A stretch of 64,000 nucleotides of DNA, from contig JAIXMO010000045.1 of assembly GCA_025677825.1 (NCBI GenBank), positions 124,001-188,000 of the forward strand, read 5' to 3'. The translations under genes and the position numbers were made by a program. A model generated the notes under the pieces. The model was given only the letters and a program-made list of their open reading frames with translations, made no database searches and was not told the DNA's origin. Each line of letters starts with the position of its first letter. The stretch's first letter is position 1. The stretch comes from Helicostylum pulchrum. Taxonomy: Eukaryota; Mucoromycota; Mucoromycetes; Mucorales; Mucoraceae. Positions 12,324 through 23,016 of the stretch are shown here, piece by piece.

Positions 12324-14773
12324 TTAAGAGGAAACAGGAATACTTTTCTCTTTTGTTGTTGGTGGTGAAGAATCCATCATTCTGTTATCTAATCTTGGTC
12401 TTTTTTCTTCTTCTTCTTCTTCATCATCAGCCATTTCCAATAACCTCTTTTTATTATTCACGTATCCTTTTTGAGACATGCTCATTAAAGTGTCTGCAGC
12501 ACTACTTTCAACAGGACTTTGTTTTTGTGGTTGTCTACTTGAATTACTACTTGTTGAACTGTGTCGTTGATGGTTTACAGGTGGTAACTGAGGTCCTCCA
12601 TATTCTCTTTTCACAACTGGTTGTTGTGGTTGAGGAGGAAGTTGTGGAGGTGGAGGTGGTGTACATGTTTTTTCAGAATCATATAATACAGATGTTCTTC
12701 TTAATGGTTCAGTTGTTGTAAATGGAGGGAAAGTTTCATTAGGTCTTGCATTATTATAATACATTCTGGGAGAAGATTTAGTGGGGATAGGTGATCTTAC
12801 AACGGATGGAATTTTGGTATTATTTACGGTGGCGGTAGTAGTAGCGTTACGGTAGATGGGAGATCGTGATTCCATCATTGGGTTCATCAAGATACGTTCA
12901 GATGGAGCTGGAGCTCTGGCACCTCCACTACCAATATCTGGAATACGTACATCGGCATTATGGTTGTGGTGGTTGTGGTTGTTATAGGGTACAGGCGAAC
13001 GACGGTCGTTATTAGCAGCAGGTAAAGGTAAATCGCGTGGAGGAGGATCAATAAGACGATGTTGTTGATGAGGGGTAGTTCTTGGGTATTGAGAAGAAGC
13101 GTTTGGAGAAGGATGATTAACAGCAGCAGCACCTTGTTGTGGACCAGACACTAAAGGTGGAGGAGGTGGGTATTGAGAATTATGGTTTGAATTATTGTTG
13201 TATTGGTAAGGGTTGTTGACATCTTGCGGTACCGGTGTAGTGACAGGAGCACTCTGTGGGTTGGATTTTCGCAACAGTTCGAGTCTTTGACGGATATGTG
13301 GGTTGGAAGGGTCTAGTTCACTGGCGCGTTGGTAAGCATCCAAGGCGTCTTGGATTTGGTTGTTGCAGGATTCGTAAAGTGTGCCCAAGTCGTACCAGAC
13401 TTCACTGATGTAGGGGTTGAGTCGGATAGCGCGGCTGTAGGCGTCCAAGGCGTCACGGTACTGGTTGATCTGGTAGTAGAGGACACCGATAGAGCACCAG
13501 AAGGTAGGGTTACGTGCGTCGCGGTATACGGCTTGTTGGTAAGCTTCGTAGGCTTTATTGTAGTTTTGTTCCACCATGTAGCATCGGCCCAGCAAGTACC
13601 ATGATTGTGCATCAGCACTGTCTGCTTTTAAGGAGCGCGTGAGGTATTGGATAGCGGTGCCTTGGTTGGAGAAGGAGGTGTTTTGTTGGTGGTATAACCA
13701 GCCGAGTTGTTGCAGTACTTTGGCGTGGTCAGGGTTATCGGAAAGGACGCGTTCGTAGGCTTCTTTGGCAAGTTCGTATTCTTTTTGTTGTTCGTACACG
13801 TGGCCTGTTTGAAACCAGATGTCTATTTCCGTCAGAGGTCTTGGGGGGTTATGTAATATATAGCGGAAGCACTAAGGGGGAAATAAAAAATTAGTATGTT
13901 TTTCGGATATATATAGTGTAGTGAATTACCTGTAAGGAAAGATCATACTTTTGTTGCTGCTTGTAGATGATACCAAGTCGAAAGTATATCTCGTTGGACT
14001 TTTCAAACTGAGGATCCATTTTCATGACAGCGGAAAAGGCTTCTTCAGCGTGTTCAATAGAGCCGTAACGATCGTACAGGATACCGATACCGTACCATAA
14101 CTTGGGATCCTTGGGACTTGGTAAATGGTAGAGAGCTTGTTGGTAGGCTTGATAAGCTTCTTGTAAATTATCCATCATCAGGTAACAGTGACCAAGAGCA
14201 CTCCAGGTCTCACCATTGTTCTCTTGTAAGGCTAGTATTCTCTTGAAATAGTCTATGGCTTTTACAAATTGTTCTCGGCCTCTACATAAAGATGCGATAT
14301 GTGATAAAGCGCTAACGGAATATGGGTTATGTCGTAAAGCAGATTCGTATGAATTCATTGCTCGTTCCCAGTCCGACATCATCTCCGCCAAGTTTCCTAT
14401 AATACGCAAATAAAAAAGATGAGTTATTTTTGTTGTGTGTGTGGCGTTTAAGTTCGATCAACTAGACTATATATGGTTATTCCATCGTTGCACTACTCCC
14501 CCCAAACGTAGTACACACCCCCCTTGAACCTTTTTTTTTTACTTCCCCCCCTTCTTCTTTTTTGTACTCCCTTACTTTCTCCCTTTTATGGCTCCGTCAT
14601 CTCCTGCACAAACACAAGACTAATTTTTTTTTTTCCTTTTTTTTTTTTTTTTTTTTTTTATAATATACAAAAAAGAAAAAAGGAAACTCACCCAGTGTCA
14701 ACCATGCTTGTTCGTTTACAGCAGCTAATTTTTGAACGATAGGTTGTTGTTGTGGTATATTACTTGCAGACAT
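12324..14773 (-). CDS. CYC8: Cyc8/Ssn6-type TPR general transcriptional corepressor
   Basis: Three exons on the minus strand (14773-14692, 14396-13930, 13871-12324) give 698 aa in frame. The N-terminus has a short Gln stretch, then about ten tandem TPR units (e.g. AWLTLG, YSALGHCY-type repeats, YGIGILYDRYG) up to about residue 370. The link CFRYILHNPPRPLTEIDIWF across the second splice is a hallmark of the Ssn6 family. The C-terminal ~300 residues are Pro/Gln/Asn/Ser-rich and probably disordered, with an acidic DDEEEEEE tract and a basic RPR near the end. In yeast the protein pairs with Tup1 to repress many genes. It has a shorter Gln-rich tail than yeast Cyc8. It is convergent with exportin-7 (29 bp), so the mature 3' ends probably overlap. 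Confidence 0.95.
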
Positions 14774-15113
14774 TCTTTTTTGTTGAAGAGAAAAACGTGT
14801 TAAAAGGAAAAGGAAGAAGAAAAAGGTCTTGTTTTTTGTTGAACAAGATGAACAAGATGAAGAAAGAAAAAAAAAAAAGAAAAGAGTAACGAAAAAGAAA
14901 AAAATATCTCTTTTCTTTACCCCCAAAAAAAAAAAAAAAAAAAGATCTGTTTTCTAAATTTTTTCTTTTTTTTTTTAAGGTTCAAACCTTTTTATAGCTC
15001 TTTTTTTAAAATGCCGTATAATGCATCACGTGTTTGCGGTAGAAACTATTTACCTTTTTTTTGTTGTTGTTTTTGTTTGTTCCTTTTCTTTCTTTATTCT
15101 CTTTATAAAAGAA

Positions 15114-16411
15114 ATGAAAGCCATCTTTGCTAATGTACCTACGTTAACAAAGGCACTTGTGTCGTTGTTACTATTTTGCTCTATTGCACCTCAAGTATAC
15201 CTGTACCGTTTGAATTCAGAAGCAGATGCAGATTCAGATATCTTGTCTGTTTGTCCATTTATTGGTCTCTTACCGGGATTGTAAGTTAGATACAAAGTGA
15301 GGAACCGTTAAATTACATTACTAAAAAAAGAGAGCTGTAGTGTCATGTATGCACCTTGGACCTTTTTAACAGCAACATTTTATGAAGATAATATTATTAC
15401 AGTAAAGTATATATACATGTATAATTAAGCGTTATTATTAACTTTTTTGTGGTAATATAGGTGTTGGGTAGTGTAATGGTATTGTTGTTTTGTGGAAAGT
15501 ATTTGGAACGCGCTTGGGGTTCAAAGGAATTACTCAAGTTTGTTATTGTGACAGCAGTTTTATCGAATGTAGTTACAACGTTTGGTGTACTTGTTTCTTA
15601 TTATATTACAGCAGATGATATGTACTTGTATCAAGTGCAGATTAATGGCATGTCTGGCGTGTTTTCAGCATTCTTGGTTGCGTTCAAGTATTTAATTCCA
15701 GAACATCGTATTGCTATTTTAGGCGGAAGAGTGTCTATTCGAGTCAAGGTAAAAAAAAAAAAAAAAAAAAGTCTTATTTTACGTGATTTTACGCGGTTTA
15801 CTAAAACCAAAATCTAGAATTTGTTAGGTGTGGCTACGGCAATTAGTATTATTTCACTTATACTATTCAAGGCAATTGTGTTTTATAATTTGGTAAATAT
15901 TGGATGGGTAATTGGATGGGTTTACATTCGATTCTTCAAGTATCAAGATGGTATTCAAGGTGATCGCAGTGAGACATTTGCCATTCAAACGTTTTTCCCT
16001 GAATTTTTACAGTAAGTGATAAGTGACACACTTTTTTATTTTTTTGAAGCTAAGTCCCCATAAATAGCCCTATTATTGGATTTGTTTCAAATATAGTATA
16101 TGGATTACTTGTAAAATTAAATTGTTGTAAGCCTGCATCACGTAATTATGATATAGAAATAGGTGTAGCAGTACCTGGTTCTGCTCGTGCAGAAGCTGAA
16201 AGAAGAAGGTAGTAAAATAGAGGAATCATAATATTTATTTAATACTGGTTTTTTTTTTTATAGAGCGTTGGCATTAAAAGCATTAGATATGCGTTTATCG
16301 AAATCTCCAACACCGGCATCTGCTGCCGAACCTGCATTCACTTCTCGACCAGACATACTTTTTGATGCAGAACAAAATACGCCATCAAACGTCGATCTTA
16401 ATTTAAAATAA
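15114..16411 (+). CDS. TMEM115/rhomboid-like Golgi membrane protein (DUF1751 family)
   Basis: Six exons (15114-15280, 15341-15401, 15461-15748, 15818-16011, 16068-16208, 16264-16411) give 332 aa. The pattern PTLTKALVSLLLFCS, then APWTFLTATFYE, GKYLERAWGSKELLKF and INGMSGVFSAFLVAFK, with about five to six hydrophobic segments followed by a hydrophilic tail rich in Ala/Ser, fits TMEM115 (rhomboid-fold pseudoprotease, Golgi, retrograde traffic). No rhomboid catalytic Ser-His pair was identified. An in-frame ATG at 15021 would add a 31-residue hydrophobic leader; 15114 was chosen because family members start close to the PxxTK segment. An upstream TATAGC-like element lies near 14994. Confidence 0.88.
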
Positions 16412-16731
16412 TTTTTTATCTTTTTTGCGGTTTTTTTTTGCCGGTTATTAAATATTACACTTTTTTTTTTTTTTTAGATGTATAAAAGGATCGGTTATAC
16501 AAAAAAAAAAAGGATTTACGTTGTGTGCTAACTTTCTTTTTTTTTTTTTTTTTTTTTTTTTTCGGGGGACATGGTAGTATTTTGAATAAAAAGGGGGAGA
16601 GGATAACTTTACCTTTACATATTAAATCATTCTTTTTTTTTTTTTTTGCACAGACTTTTCCCCTCTCTTCTCTCTCCCCCCTGTGTGCTTCAATCCACAA
16701 ATTCGTTTTCATCTCCCCCCTTTTTGTGACG
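16412..16731. other. Gene-free homopolymer interval
   Basis: The 3' flank of the TMEM115-like gene contains a T run of about 24 near 16540 and several purine/pyrimidine-biased blocks. No coding signal was seen. Confidence 0.6.
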
Positions 16732-17366
16732 TCAATATGTTTTGTCAAGTCCTATTATGTATGATTTTCCGAAATGTTTGGTTTTTTCTGATGCTACAGT
16801 ATAATGAAGAAAATCTTGATGGTTACACTGTATATTAAATGAAATTATGCTATTGACTTTTTGATATTGAAAGAGATTATTTCGGTATTCATATTCATTA
16901 CGTATTTGTATATATGATTTACCATTCGTAGGAGAACTTGATGTCACAGAACCGTTAGTGACATCAAGTTCTTTATTAATAGCATTCAGAATCAATTCGG
17001 CTTCGTCGCTAATGCGTATACACATGTCCGATCACCCTTTTACTTGCATTGTCAAAGAAATTTGCTGTAGTCTATGAAGCGATTCGGAAACGAACTATCC
17101 TCCAATGTAATACTTGTAATATCTTTAGTATTCCATTCTATCTTTTCTAAAGCGTGATTTGACCTTCTGATCGGATGATAACCACTGCTTAAATCGGACC
17201 GAGAACCTTCATCTTCCGAACCTGTTTATCCGATAAATTAAAATGTGTGTGTTAATTATTATTATTTTTTGATTTCAGACTATCAGTTCCTCTGTAATTA
17301 AAAAAAAAACCTACCGTTCAAGCATTTTACTCTTCTGCCTTCGTCAGTAGAGTCTTCTGTTACTTT
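16732..17366 (-). pseudogene. Fragments of an unrecognised minus-strand gene
   Basis: Two exon-like blocks on the minus strand (17366-17315 and 17221-17052), joined by a GT-AG intron, read KVTEDSTDEGRRVKCLNG then SEDEGSRSDLSSGYHPI, ending at a TGA. A further open frame (17025-16732, beginning MCIRISDEAELIL) follows in another phase. The acidic/Ser-rich make-up resembles the C-terminal tail of the gene at 37401-39367, but homology is not certain. Probably a decayed gene. Confidence 0.35.
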
Positions 17367-17553
17367 TTATTGAGATAACATTGCCAAGTGACTACACCAT
17401 AATTATTACTTGGTGTATTACCACCTTTATTTTCTGTCTCTTCCGTATCATTCTAAGTGTAAATCGTTGATTAAAAAAACTTCTTTTTTTACTAAAATTC
17501 AAGAGCTAGGACTTACGAAACAAGTTTTCATCTCCTGCACTTTCTCCTTCAAC

Positions 17554-17685
17554 ATGGTCAACCCTGCAGAATCACTTCTTGAAGCTGAGCGTAGAAGAAC
17601 GACAGCAAGAAGGGAATGCGTTAACAAGATTTGGATCCCTATCATCCAAGCAATGGGTCAAAATCCTTGTACGTTTTATCATTAA
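17554..17685 (+). pseudogene. Chimeric ORF: NPAES N-terminus fused to a WGDT-family piece
   Basis: The ORF begins MVNPAESLLEAERRRTTAR, nearly the same as the start of the small gene at 27310 (MINPAESVLEAERKSTTAR). Its end, IPIIQAMGQNPC, matches ISIIQIMGQNLS in the minus-strand relic at 18309-18780, at DNA level too (ATGGGTCAAAATC shared). The middle of a longer gene is therefore missing. No further in-frame exon was found. Confidence 0.5.
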
Positions 17686-18239
17686 TTGATAAAACAGATT
17701 CATATGATTTATTTAATCATTAATCCAAGTCGTTATTCAAATGAAATACTCATAAGGACTCATAACTTTGAGCGAATATTACGGAGCAAGAAAAAAAAAA
17801 GTGCTTCGACAATTGAAGGTGCAACAACGACAATACTATGATTACCGAAGCTAAGGATGAAGAAGTGGTATATGCACTCATCCCAGGTATAAAAGTCTTT
17901 TCTAGATAAACTTATTAGTCCCTCCAAGTAAAAAAGAAAAGAAAAAAAGAGATGTCGTTAACTTGGGATATTGATATATTTATTATACGCATTATACAAG
18001 ACATAAAAAAAAAAGTCCGATAATAGGGATCAAACTAGACAACGATATTTAAAATGATTACGTATATACGGGGAATTTGTTGTTTAACGAGGTCCCCAAG
18101 TCACCTCGGAAGTCCATTCTTCCACTTTGAATTTATGGCTTTGGCGGCCTCTTCCTGTAATACTTTTCATTTTGTTACTTGTATCACGTGAGAATTCTCC
18201 AATTTTTTCTTCCAAGTTCTCAATCAAATGCTACAGAAA

Positions 18240-18780
18240 CATGACGTGCAAATCGATCGTCAAATTTGGGTATAGGGGCGAAAGACTAATCGAACCATCT
18301 AGTAGCTGTCAGAAATCAGAGGTCTTACAGTTTTTTTTTTTGCCTTTTATTTCACTTACATCAACGTGACTAAACAAAGTAATAATCTTGTCAACTCCTC
18401 CACGAAGCTTTTTAATCGTACGGGTGTATTCAACATTCATAATATTTTGTACGGTATAAACTTCTTTCTCGACTAACGATAACGCGTACAAAGAAAGATT
18501 TTGACCCATGATTTGTATAATAGAGATACAAATATTCTTAACTTGATTTTCAGGTAAGAAGATAAGCGTACCAAGTAATGCATTCAGATGACATTTTGAT
18601 GCCAATACTGACTTAAGCTTGTCGTTATAAATTTTTCCTTCGGTAGTAGTTCTGGTACTTGCGAATTCACCGGTCAAAGCTTCAACATCACCTTTTTCAG
18701 TTCCCAAGATTATCCGTAAGTCGAGCCTGTAATCCAAGTTTAAACTTCTACAGTCGACCGAAAAGGTATCACCCGAAGCT
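18240..18780 (-). pseudogene. Relic of the WGDT...DLR gene family
   Basis: Read from 18780 downward: ASGDTFSVDCRSLNLDYRL then DLRIILGT, GEFAST, YNDKLKSVLASKCHLNALL and a splice donor after SHVD near 18360, with a short possible last exon ending near 18238. The order of motifs matches the intact gene at 2451-3943 (WGDT, DLRII, DKLKTVLSSKADINE). The Trp of WGDT is replaced (SGDT) and no 5' exons were found, so this is a truncated copy. Confidence 0.65.
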
Positions 18781-18834
18781 TTTTATGTGATTTTTGTTGC
18801 TTCGAGAATTCCCTTACAATAGCAAACACATCAG

Positions 18835-19120
18835 TCACATCTTTTTATTGGCTATAAGCTTCGATATAACGAAAACTTTTGTTGCAGTATCGTCGAATTT
18901 GCAAAGGGAGTTCGCCGATTGATTGCCAAAGTAGAAGCCATTCCGAACCTTATCCTCATCATTACCAATTGCACCTGCGTTCATGTTCATGCGGTTGGCG
19001 ACAAGAGCATCTTTTGCAAAAGCTTTATGATTGCTGCTTTGATCGAAAAGGAAAACAGCAACCATGTCTTGGTGAAGAAAATCGAAAAGAGCCAACACAT
19101 CTCTCAGCTGCGCCGTCGTG
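18835..19120 (-). mobile_element. DDE transposase-like fragment
   Basis: The minus frame reads RDVLALFDFLHQDMVAVFLF, then DQSSNHKAFAKDALVANRMN and later VRNGFYFGN. This combination (Phe-Asp-x-Ser-Ser-x-His followed by DAL.A.RMN) is the catalytic-Asp neighbourhood of a widespread group of fungal DDE transposase-like ORFs. No other catalytic block was found. The plus-strand ORF over the same bases was rejected. A ~50-bp sequence next to it (19108-19165) is repeated at 19320-19380. Confidence 0.6.
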
Positions 19121-19199
19121 TTTTATCAAAAAAGGTAAAAGAGGGGAAAATCGGGGTTGAAATTCACTCTTTACTGGTAAACCACAGTACTTAAATATT

Positions 19200-20309
19200 C
19201 AAAGTTTGTCCCGCCTTTTTGAAAGAAGTAAAGGCGATATACAAAAAAAAAACTTGGGCAGTTCTTTTAATAATACTCTTATAAACAATTCCATCCGATT
19301 GTTTTATGCTTAAAAGGGTTTGCCGTCGTGTTTTATCAAAAAGAAAAAAAGGGGGGAAATCGGAGCTAAAAGTTGAAGGTTTAAAAGTAGATGCACTCTA
19401 TTGTTTATTGTTGAATCCGATGTACCTACATCCTCCCGACTTGTTTCCTAAATACATAAAAAGAAAGCGTGAGTTAAAAAAAAACAAAATAATTAAATGG
19501 ATTGTCTTAAAATACAAGGAAACTCTTAAAATCTCTAGAATGTTTCTAATTAAAAAACCGTTAGTCTATGATAGTAAAATGAGCTAATATGTCAAAATAA
19601 AATATATCCACCTTAAAATTATCGAGATACAATTGAGCCTTTTTAATCGCAGTTTTAAATACGTTTGGTCTGGTCACAAACAACTCCAAAACTTTTTTTA
19701 TGGCATTTGCCGTATTCTGTATGTCGTTAAACTTTTCATAGTATTCCAAGAAAGCTTCTTTATAATTCCATGCGTTGGAGTCTGTTTTTTCAAAGTACAT
19801 TTTATATTCAATAAAAAAAAGAAATATCTAATAAAAAGAAAATTTCGAAAAACATTGGAATATAGAAATTTAAAACATTTTGGAAGATCATTTAAAATTC
19901 CCAAAAAAAAACTCCTTTGGTGTAATACAGTGATAAGATACGGGTTTACCCAAATAAAAGACGACGTTTCAGTTTTTTTTTGCACCAGGTTTTTATTTTT
20001 TTTTGCTTTAAATATGTAAGTACTAAAATTGCACTTATAAATTAAAAAAATAATCGATGGATACATCGGACAGATGAAATGCAAGTTAATCATAGGTATA
20101 TCCTTCATCGTCATTAGATTTTGGAACAGGTTACAAAAAGTATGTAAAAAAAACACTTTTATGGTAAAGGATTCAGTTAATCTTATTGGTTAAGGGCCTA
20201 GAAGGGAATAGTTTACTTTCATTGATTTTCAATTGATAGTCAAGCACTTTTACTTTTACTTCTTTGACATTTGTATACTTTATTTTCAAGCTTTGCAATG
20301 ACAATTGGC
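19200..20309. other. No supported gene; short open frames only
   Basis: A minus frame at 19561-19800 (79 aa, starting MYFEKTDSNAWNYKEAFLEY) has protein-like composition but no partner exons and no family I recognise. The rest is AT-rich with A/T runs. It contains one copy of a short repeat (GCCGTCGTGTTTTATCAAAA) at 19321, shared with 19110. Confidence 0.4.
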
Positions 20310-21080
20310 ATGGACCAGGCCTTTTTGGAGAAACTTCCCATTGGAAAACAATTTGTTGATAAGGACTCCGCTAAAGTATCTATCCAGGAAGTTTCAATAT
20401 TCTTTTTGTAAAAGAAAAAAGTGGCAAGGAATATATCAAATTAGTTTGTAAACACCGTAGTGATTATCGCTCCGGAAGAAAGATCGACGAAGATACAACA
20501 GAATACTTAAAATGATGTATTAACAGGTTCTGACATTATTTTTTATCCTTGAATAGATAATAACGAAGAAAGTTTTATCATTAGTAGACCTACTTGCACT
20601 ACGTTGAGAGCTAGGTGTGATGCTTTTGTGTACATTTGTCTTTCCAAAAGAGCGAAAAATCAGCCATGGATCATCAAAACACACTGTTACAATCATAGCC
20701 ATCTTATTAGTAGTAATGCCAGCCGCACAAAAAAAAAACGGATAACAGTACTCTATTTTTCGACGGTTTTATACAGAAAGCTATATTAGACCAGGATTTG
20801 TCATTGATAACGCAAAACCAATGTTATTTTCAAAAGGTGAAAAACACTGCTTATCATGACAAATATGATATCTGGAATCCGCTTTATCTTGCTTGATGGG
20901 GCGGGCCAGATTGACGTCTTTTTTTTTAATAAAAAAGCGAAGTCAAATAACTTCGATCTTAAGGTCATTCAGATACACTTATAGTTGATTTGCATTATGG
21001 TATAGAGGATAACCAAGATATTGAACATAGCTTGACGAAGTTTTATCGTGCCATTCAATCCCTTCCGTCGTCACAATAGT
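20310..21080 (+). mobile_element. MULE/FAR1-like transposase relic
   Basis: Broken plus-strand pieces follow the order of a FAR1-type DNA-binding N-terminus: MDQAFLEKLPIGKQFVD, a stop near 20408, KEYIKLVCKHRSDYRSGRK in a second frame, then RCDAFVYICLSKRAKNQPW and KTHCYNHSH (Cys and His spacing as in the FAR1/WRKY-GCM1 zinc cluster). Stops and frame changes lie between every block. A further block, IVDLHYGIEDNQDI, lies near 20980. No catalytic DDE core is visible, so this is a remnant. Confidence 0.5.
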
Positions 21081-22145
21081 TAGTCAGGAGGGATCCAATA
21101 TTTGACCAGATAGAGAGACTAGAACCGTTTTTCTCAGCAGTAGATGCATAGTCATTATAGATTCACTTGATAGCGTACTTAATAATGAAACTTTCGATAA
21201 CATCTTGGTATTGTCTAATAGGAATCTCCATTATACTAGGAACGGGTAGTAAATATTAATAGAGTACGTGTTGATTGGATGATTCATGTTTAAGTAAAAA
21301 GGTTATTTACGAGTAAAATAAAAAGCAAAGTTTTTTCAAAGTGTTTTTATTAGTTCAAATAATGCTTTTGCGTAGGGATACTACAAGCCTGATGCATGCT
21401 ACGCTCACGATAGACATTCCTTTAGAGGACTGCTACTGGTCTTTCGTGACCAATTTTTTTTTACAGAAGTACTTTGGTGTAACTTTTTTTTTTTTTTTTT
21501 TTTCAAAAATAAAGGATTAAATCTATTAGAGAGATAACTTGTTCCGAGGCTCACGTAACGGAATATTTAAAAAAACTAAATATATTTTAAGGTCCAGCGC
21601 TTCCACGAAACATTTTACCGGACTATAAAAAAAAAGAAGGGTTATTTTACAATATATTGAATGCTGTAAAAGAATACAAAAAAAGAAAAAAAAAAAAAAG
21701 TATATGCATGCTTTATTAGAGTATAAACTACACTTGTGAAAAATAGAATTATTTTTTGTTTATGTATTCTGAGGGAAGCGGCACGTTAAACACTGGAACA
21801 GATAAATAGCTTAAATGAAATATCATCCAAAGCTAAATTATTTATTAAAAGGGGAAGCTATTCTTGAAATAGACAACACTTTTTTGTTTCCTTTTTAAAA
21901 ATAGAAAATTTAAAGAACAACTTGTATTAAAAAAATACTTTTTTTTTCTCTCTTGTCAACAGTAGCGTACGTTGGACCAATAAATAAATGACCCAACTGT
22001 TACACAGTTAATTCGAACCAGGAAAGGAGATTTAACCTTTAATTAACCATGAATTATTTTTTCTTTTTCTTTTTCCTTTCTCTCTCTCTTGTTTTTTTTT
22101 CTACCCTAATTTTTTTTTCATACGCATTAAAAAAAAAGAACAATA
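21081..22145. other. Gene-free interval upstream of the secreted-protein gene
   Basis: AT-rich, with a T run near 21486 and A runs near 21690. The last 120 bp are pyrimidine-rich (TTCTTTTTCC, CTCTCTCTC), typical of a promoter/5' leader in this genome. No coding block was recognised. Confidence 0.5.
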
Positions 22146-23006
22146 ATGATTAAACTATTTTCAGTGCTACTAGTATTATTTTCCAGTATATGTTTTGCCA
22201 CCACAGTTGACCTGGGTAGCACTTTCTGTAACCAACAAACAGTCGATATAAATAGATTTACACTATTATTATCAAATCATTTATTATTTGATCATTTAGA
22301 TAAAGCATATACTCAATTATCGAAAAAGATTTCATATCAATTTCGAGATGCTATTCAGGTCAAGGTTAAAAAAATGAAATCAACTTCGATTACTTCTACC
22401 ATTGAATCAAAGAAGTCTGTTCTTATTCCACCTGTCGATGTACAAATATTAAAAAGGCAATTAAAAGGTGCTGTAGGATGTAAGTACCTAATATTCACAA
22501 TATGTATATATATTTGTGTGTGTGTACTCACACACTTATCACAAGCTTTTGTAGAAGACAAATTACCTGCTATACTATCAAATCGATACAACACAACCAT
22601 TTTACAAACTCAATTAGACCACTTATTATATCAATACTGTCCATCAAAAATGACACAAGGCATCGTATCACAACAGTGTTTATTAGACAATTTGGAATCA
22701 TTTCTAACCGAGATTCAACGTTATACAAGTCAAGAATTTCAATCGACATTAATTCAAATAAACGAATCTGATTTACCTAGATTATTTGAAAAGACCAGAG
22801 CCCAAATAGCAGGAATCTTAATCCACTTTAACAGACACACAATGGATAATAACTATCATCGACTAGAATTAAAAATCAAATCAACACATAAAACTCGAAA
22901 GTATTGGATTACACCAGATATGGTACAAGATTTTATAAATACCATCAATCATAAAGATAACGAAGAAGAAACAAATATTAGACATTTTTTAAAATTATCC
23001 ACATAA
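22146..23006 (+). CDS. Secreted hypothetical protein
   Basis: The start gives MIKLFSVLLVLFSSICFATT, a clear signal peptide. A GT-AG intron at 22480-22545 is supported by GTAAGT and CACAAG; splicing yields 264 aa. The mature part is rich in Gln, Leu and Thr, has a few Cys and is probably helical, with no recognised domain. The intron is 66 nt, has no stop and is in phase, so the unspliced frame also reads through as 286 aa and would insert a hydrophobic segment (CKYLIFTICIYICVCVL). It is convergent with the PPR gene, about 10 bp between stop codons. Confidence 0.7.
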   Translation: MIKLFSVLLVLFSSICFATTVDLGSTFCNQQTVDINRFTLLLSNHLLFDHLDKAYTQLSKKISYQFRDAIQVKVKKMKSTSITSTIESKKSVLIPPVDVQILKRQLKGAVGCKYLIFTICIYICVCVLTHLSQAFVEDKLPAILSNRYNTTILQTQLDHLLYQYCPSKMTQGIVSQQCLLDNLESFLTEIQRYTSQEFQSTLIQINESDLPRLFEKTRAQIAGILIHFNRHTMDNNYHRLELKIKSTHKTRKYWITPDMVQDFINTINHKDNEEETNIRHFLKLST

Positions 23007-23016
23007 AAAAAAAAAT

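Noticed and set aside
12353..13604. Long plus-strand open frames antisense to the CYC8 homologue
   Set aside because: They are shadows of the TPR and low-complexity coding sequence; the minus frame has clear Ssn6 motifs and splice-consistent exons.
15011..15113. Earlier starts (15011, 15021) for the TMEM115-like gene
   Set aside because: 15011 is out of frame with the gene. 15021 adds a 31-residue hydrophobic leader that looks like translated 5' UTR.
16455..16764. ORFs on both strands rich in Phe or Lys
   Set aside because: They are built from long T/A runs and have no other composition.
18879..19194. Overlapping plus-strand ORFs (including one starting MIAKVEAIPNLILI)
   Set aside because: The minus strand over the same bases shows the DDE transposase-like DQSSNH block, so these are antisense shadows.
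21990..22035. Possible tRNA B-box (TTCGAACC)
   Set aside because: No matching A-box, acceptor stem or clover-leaf pairing could be drawn around it.
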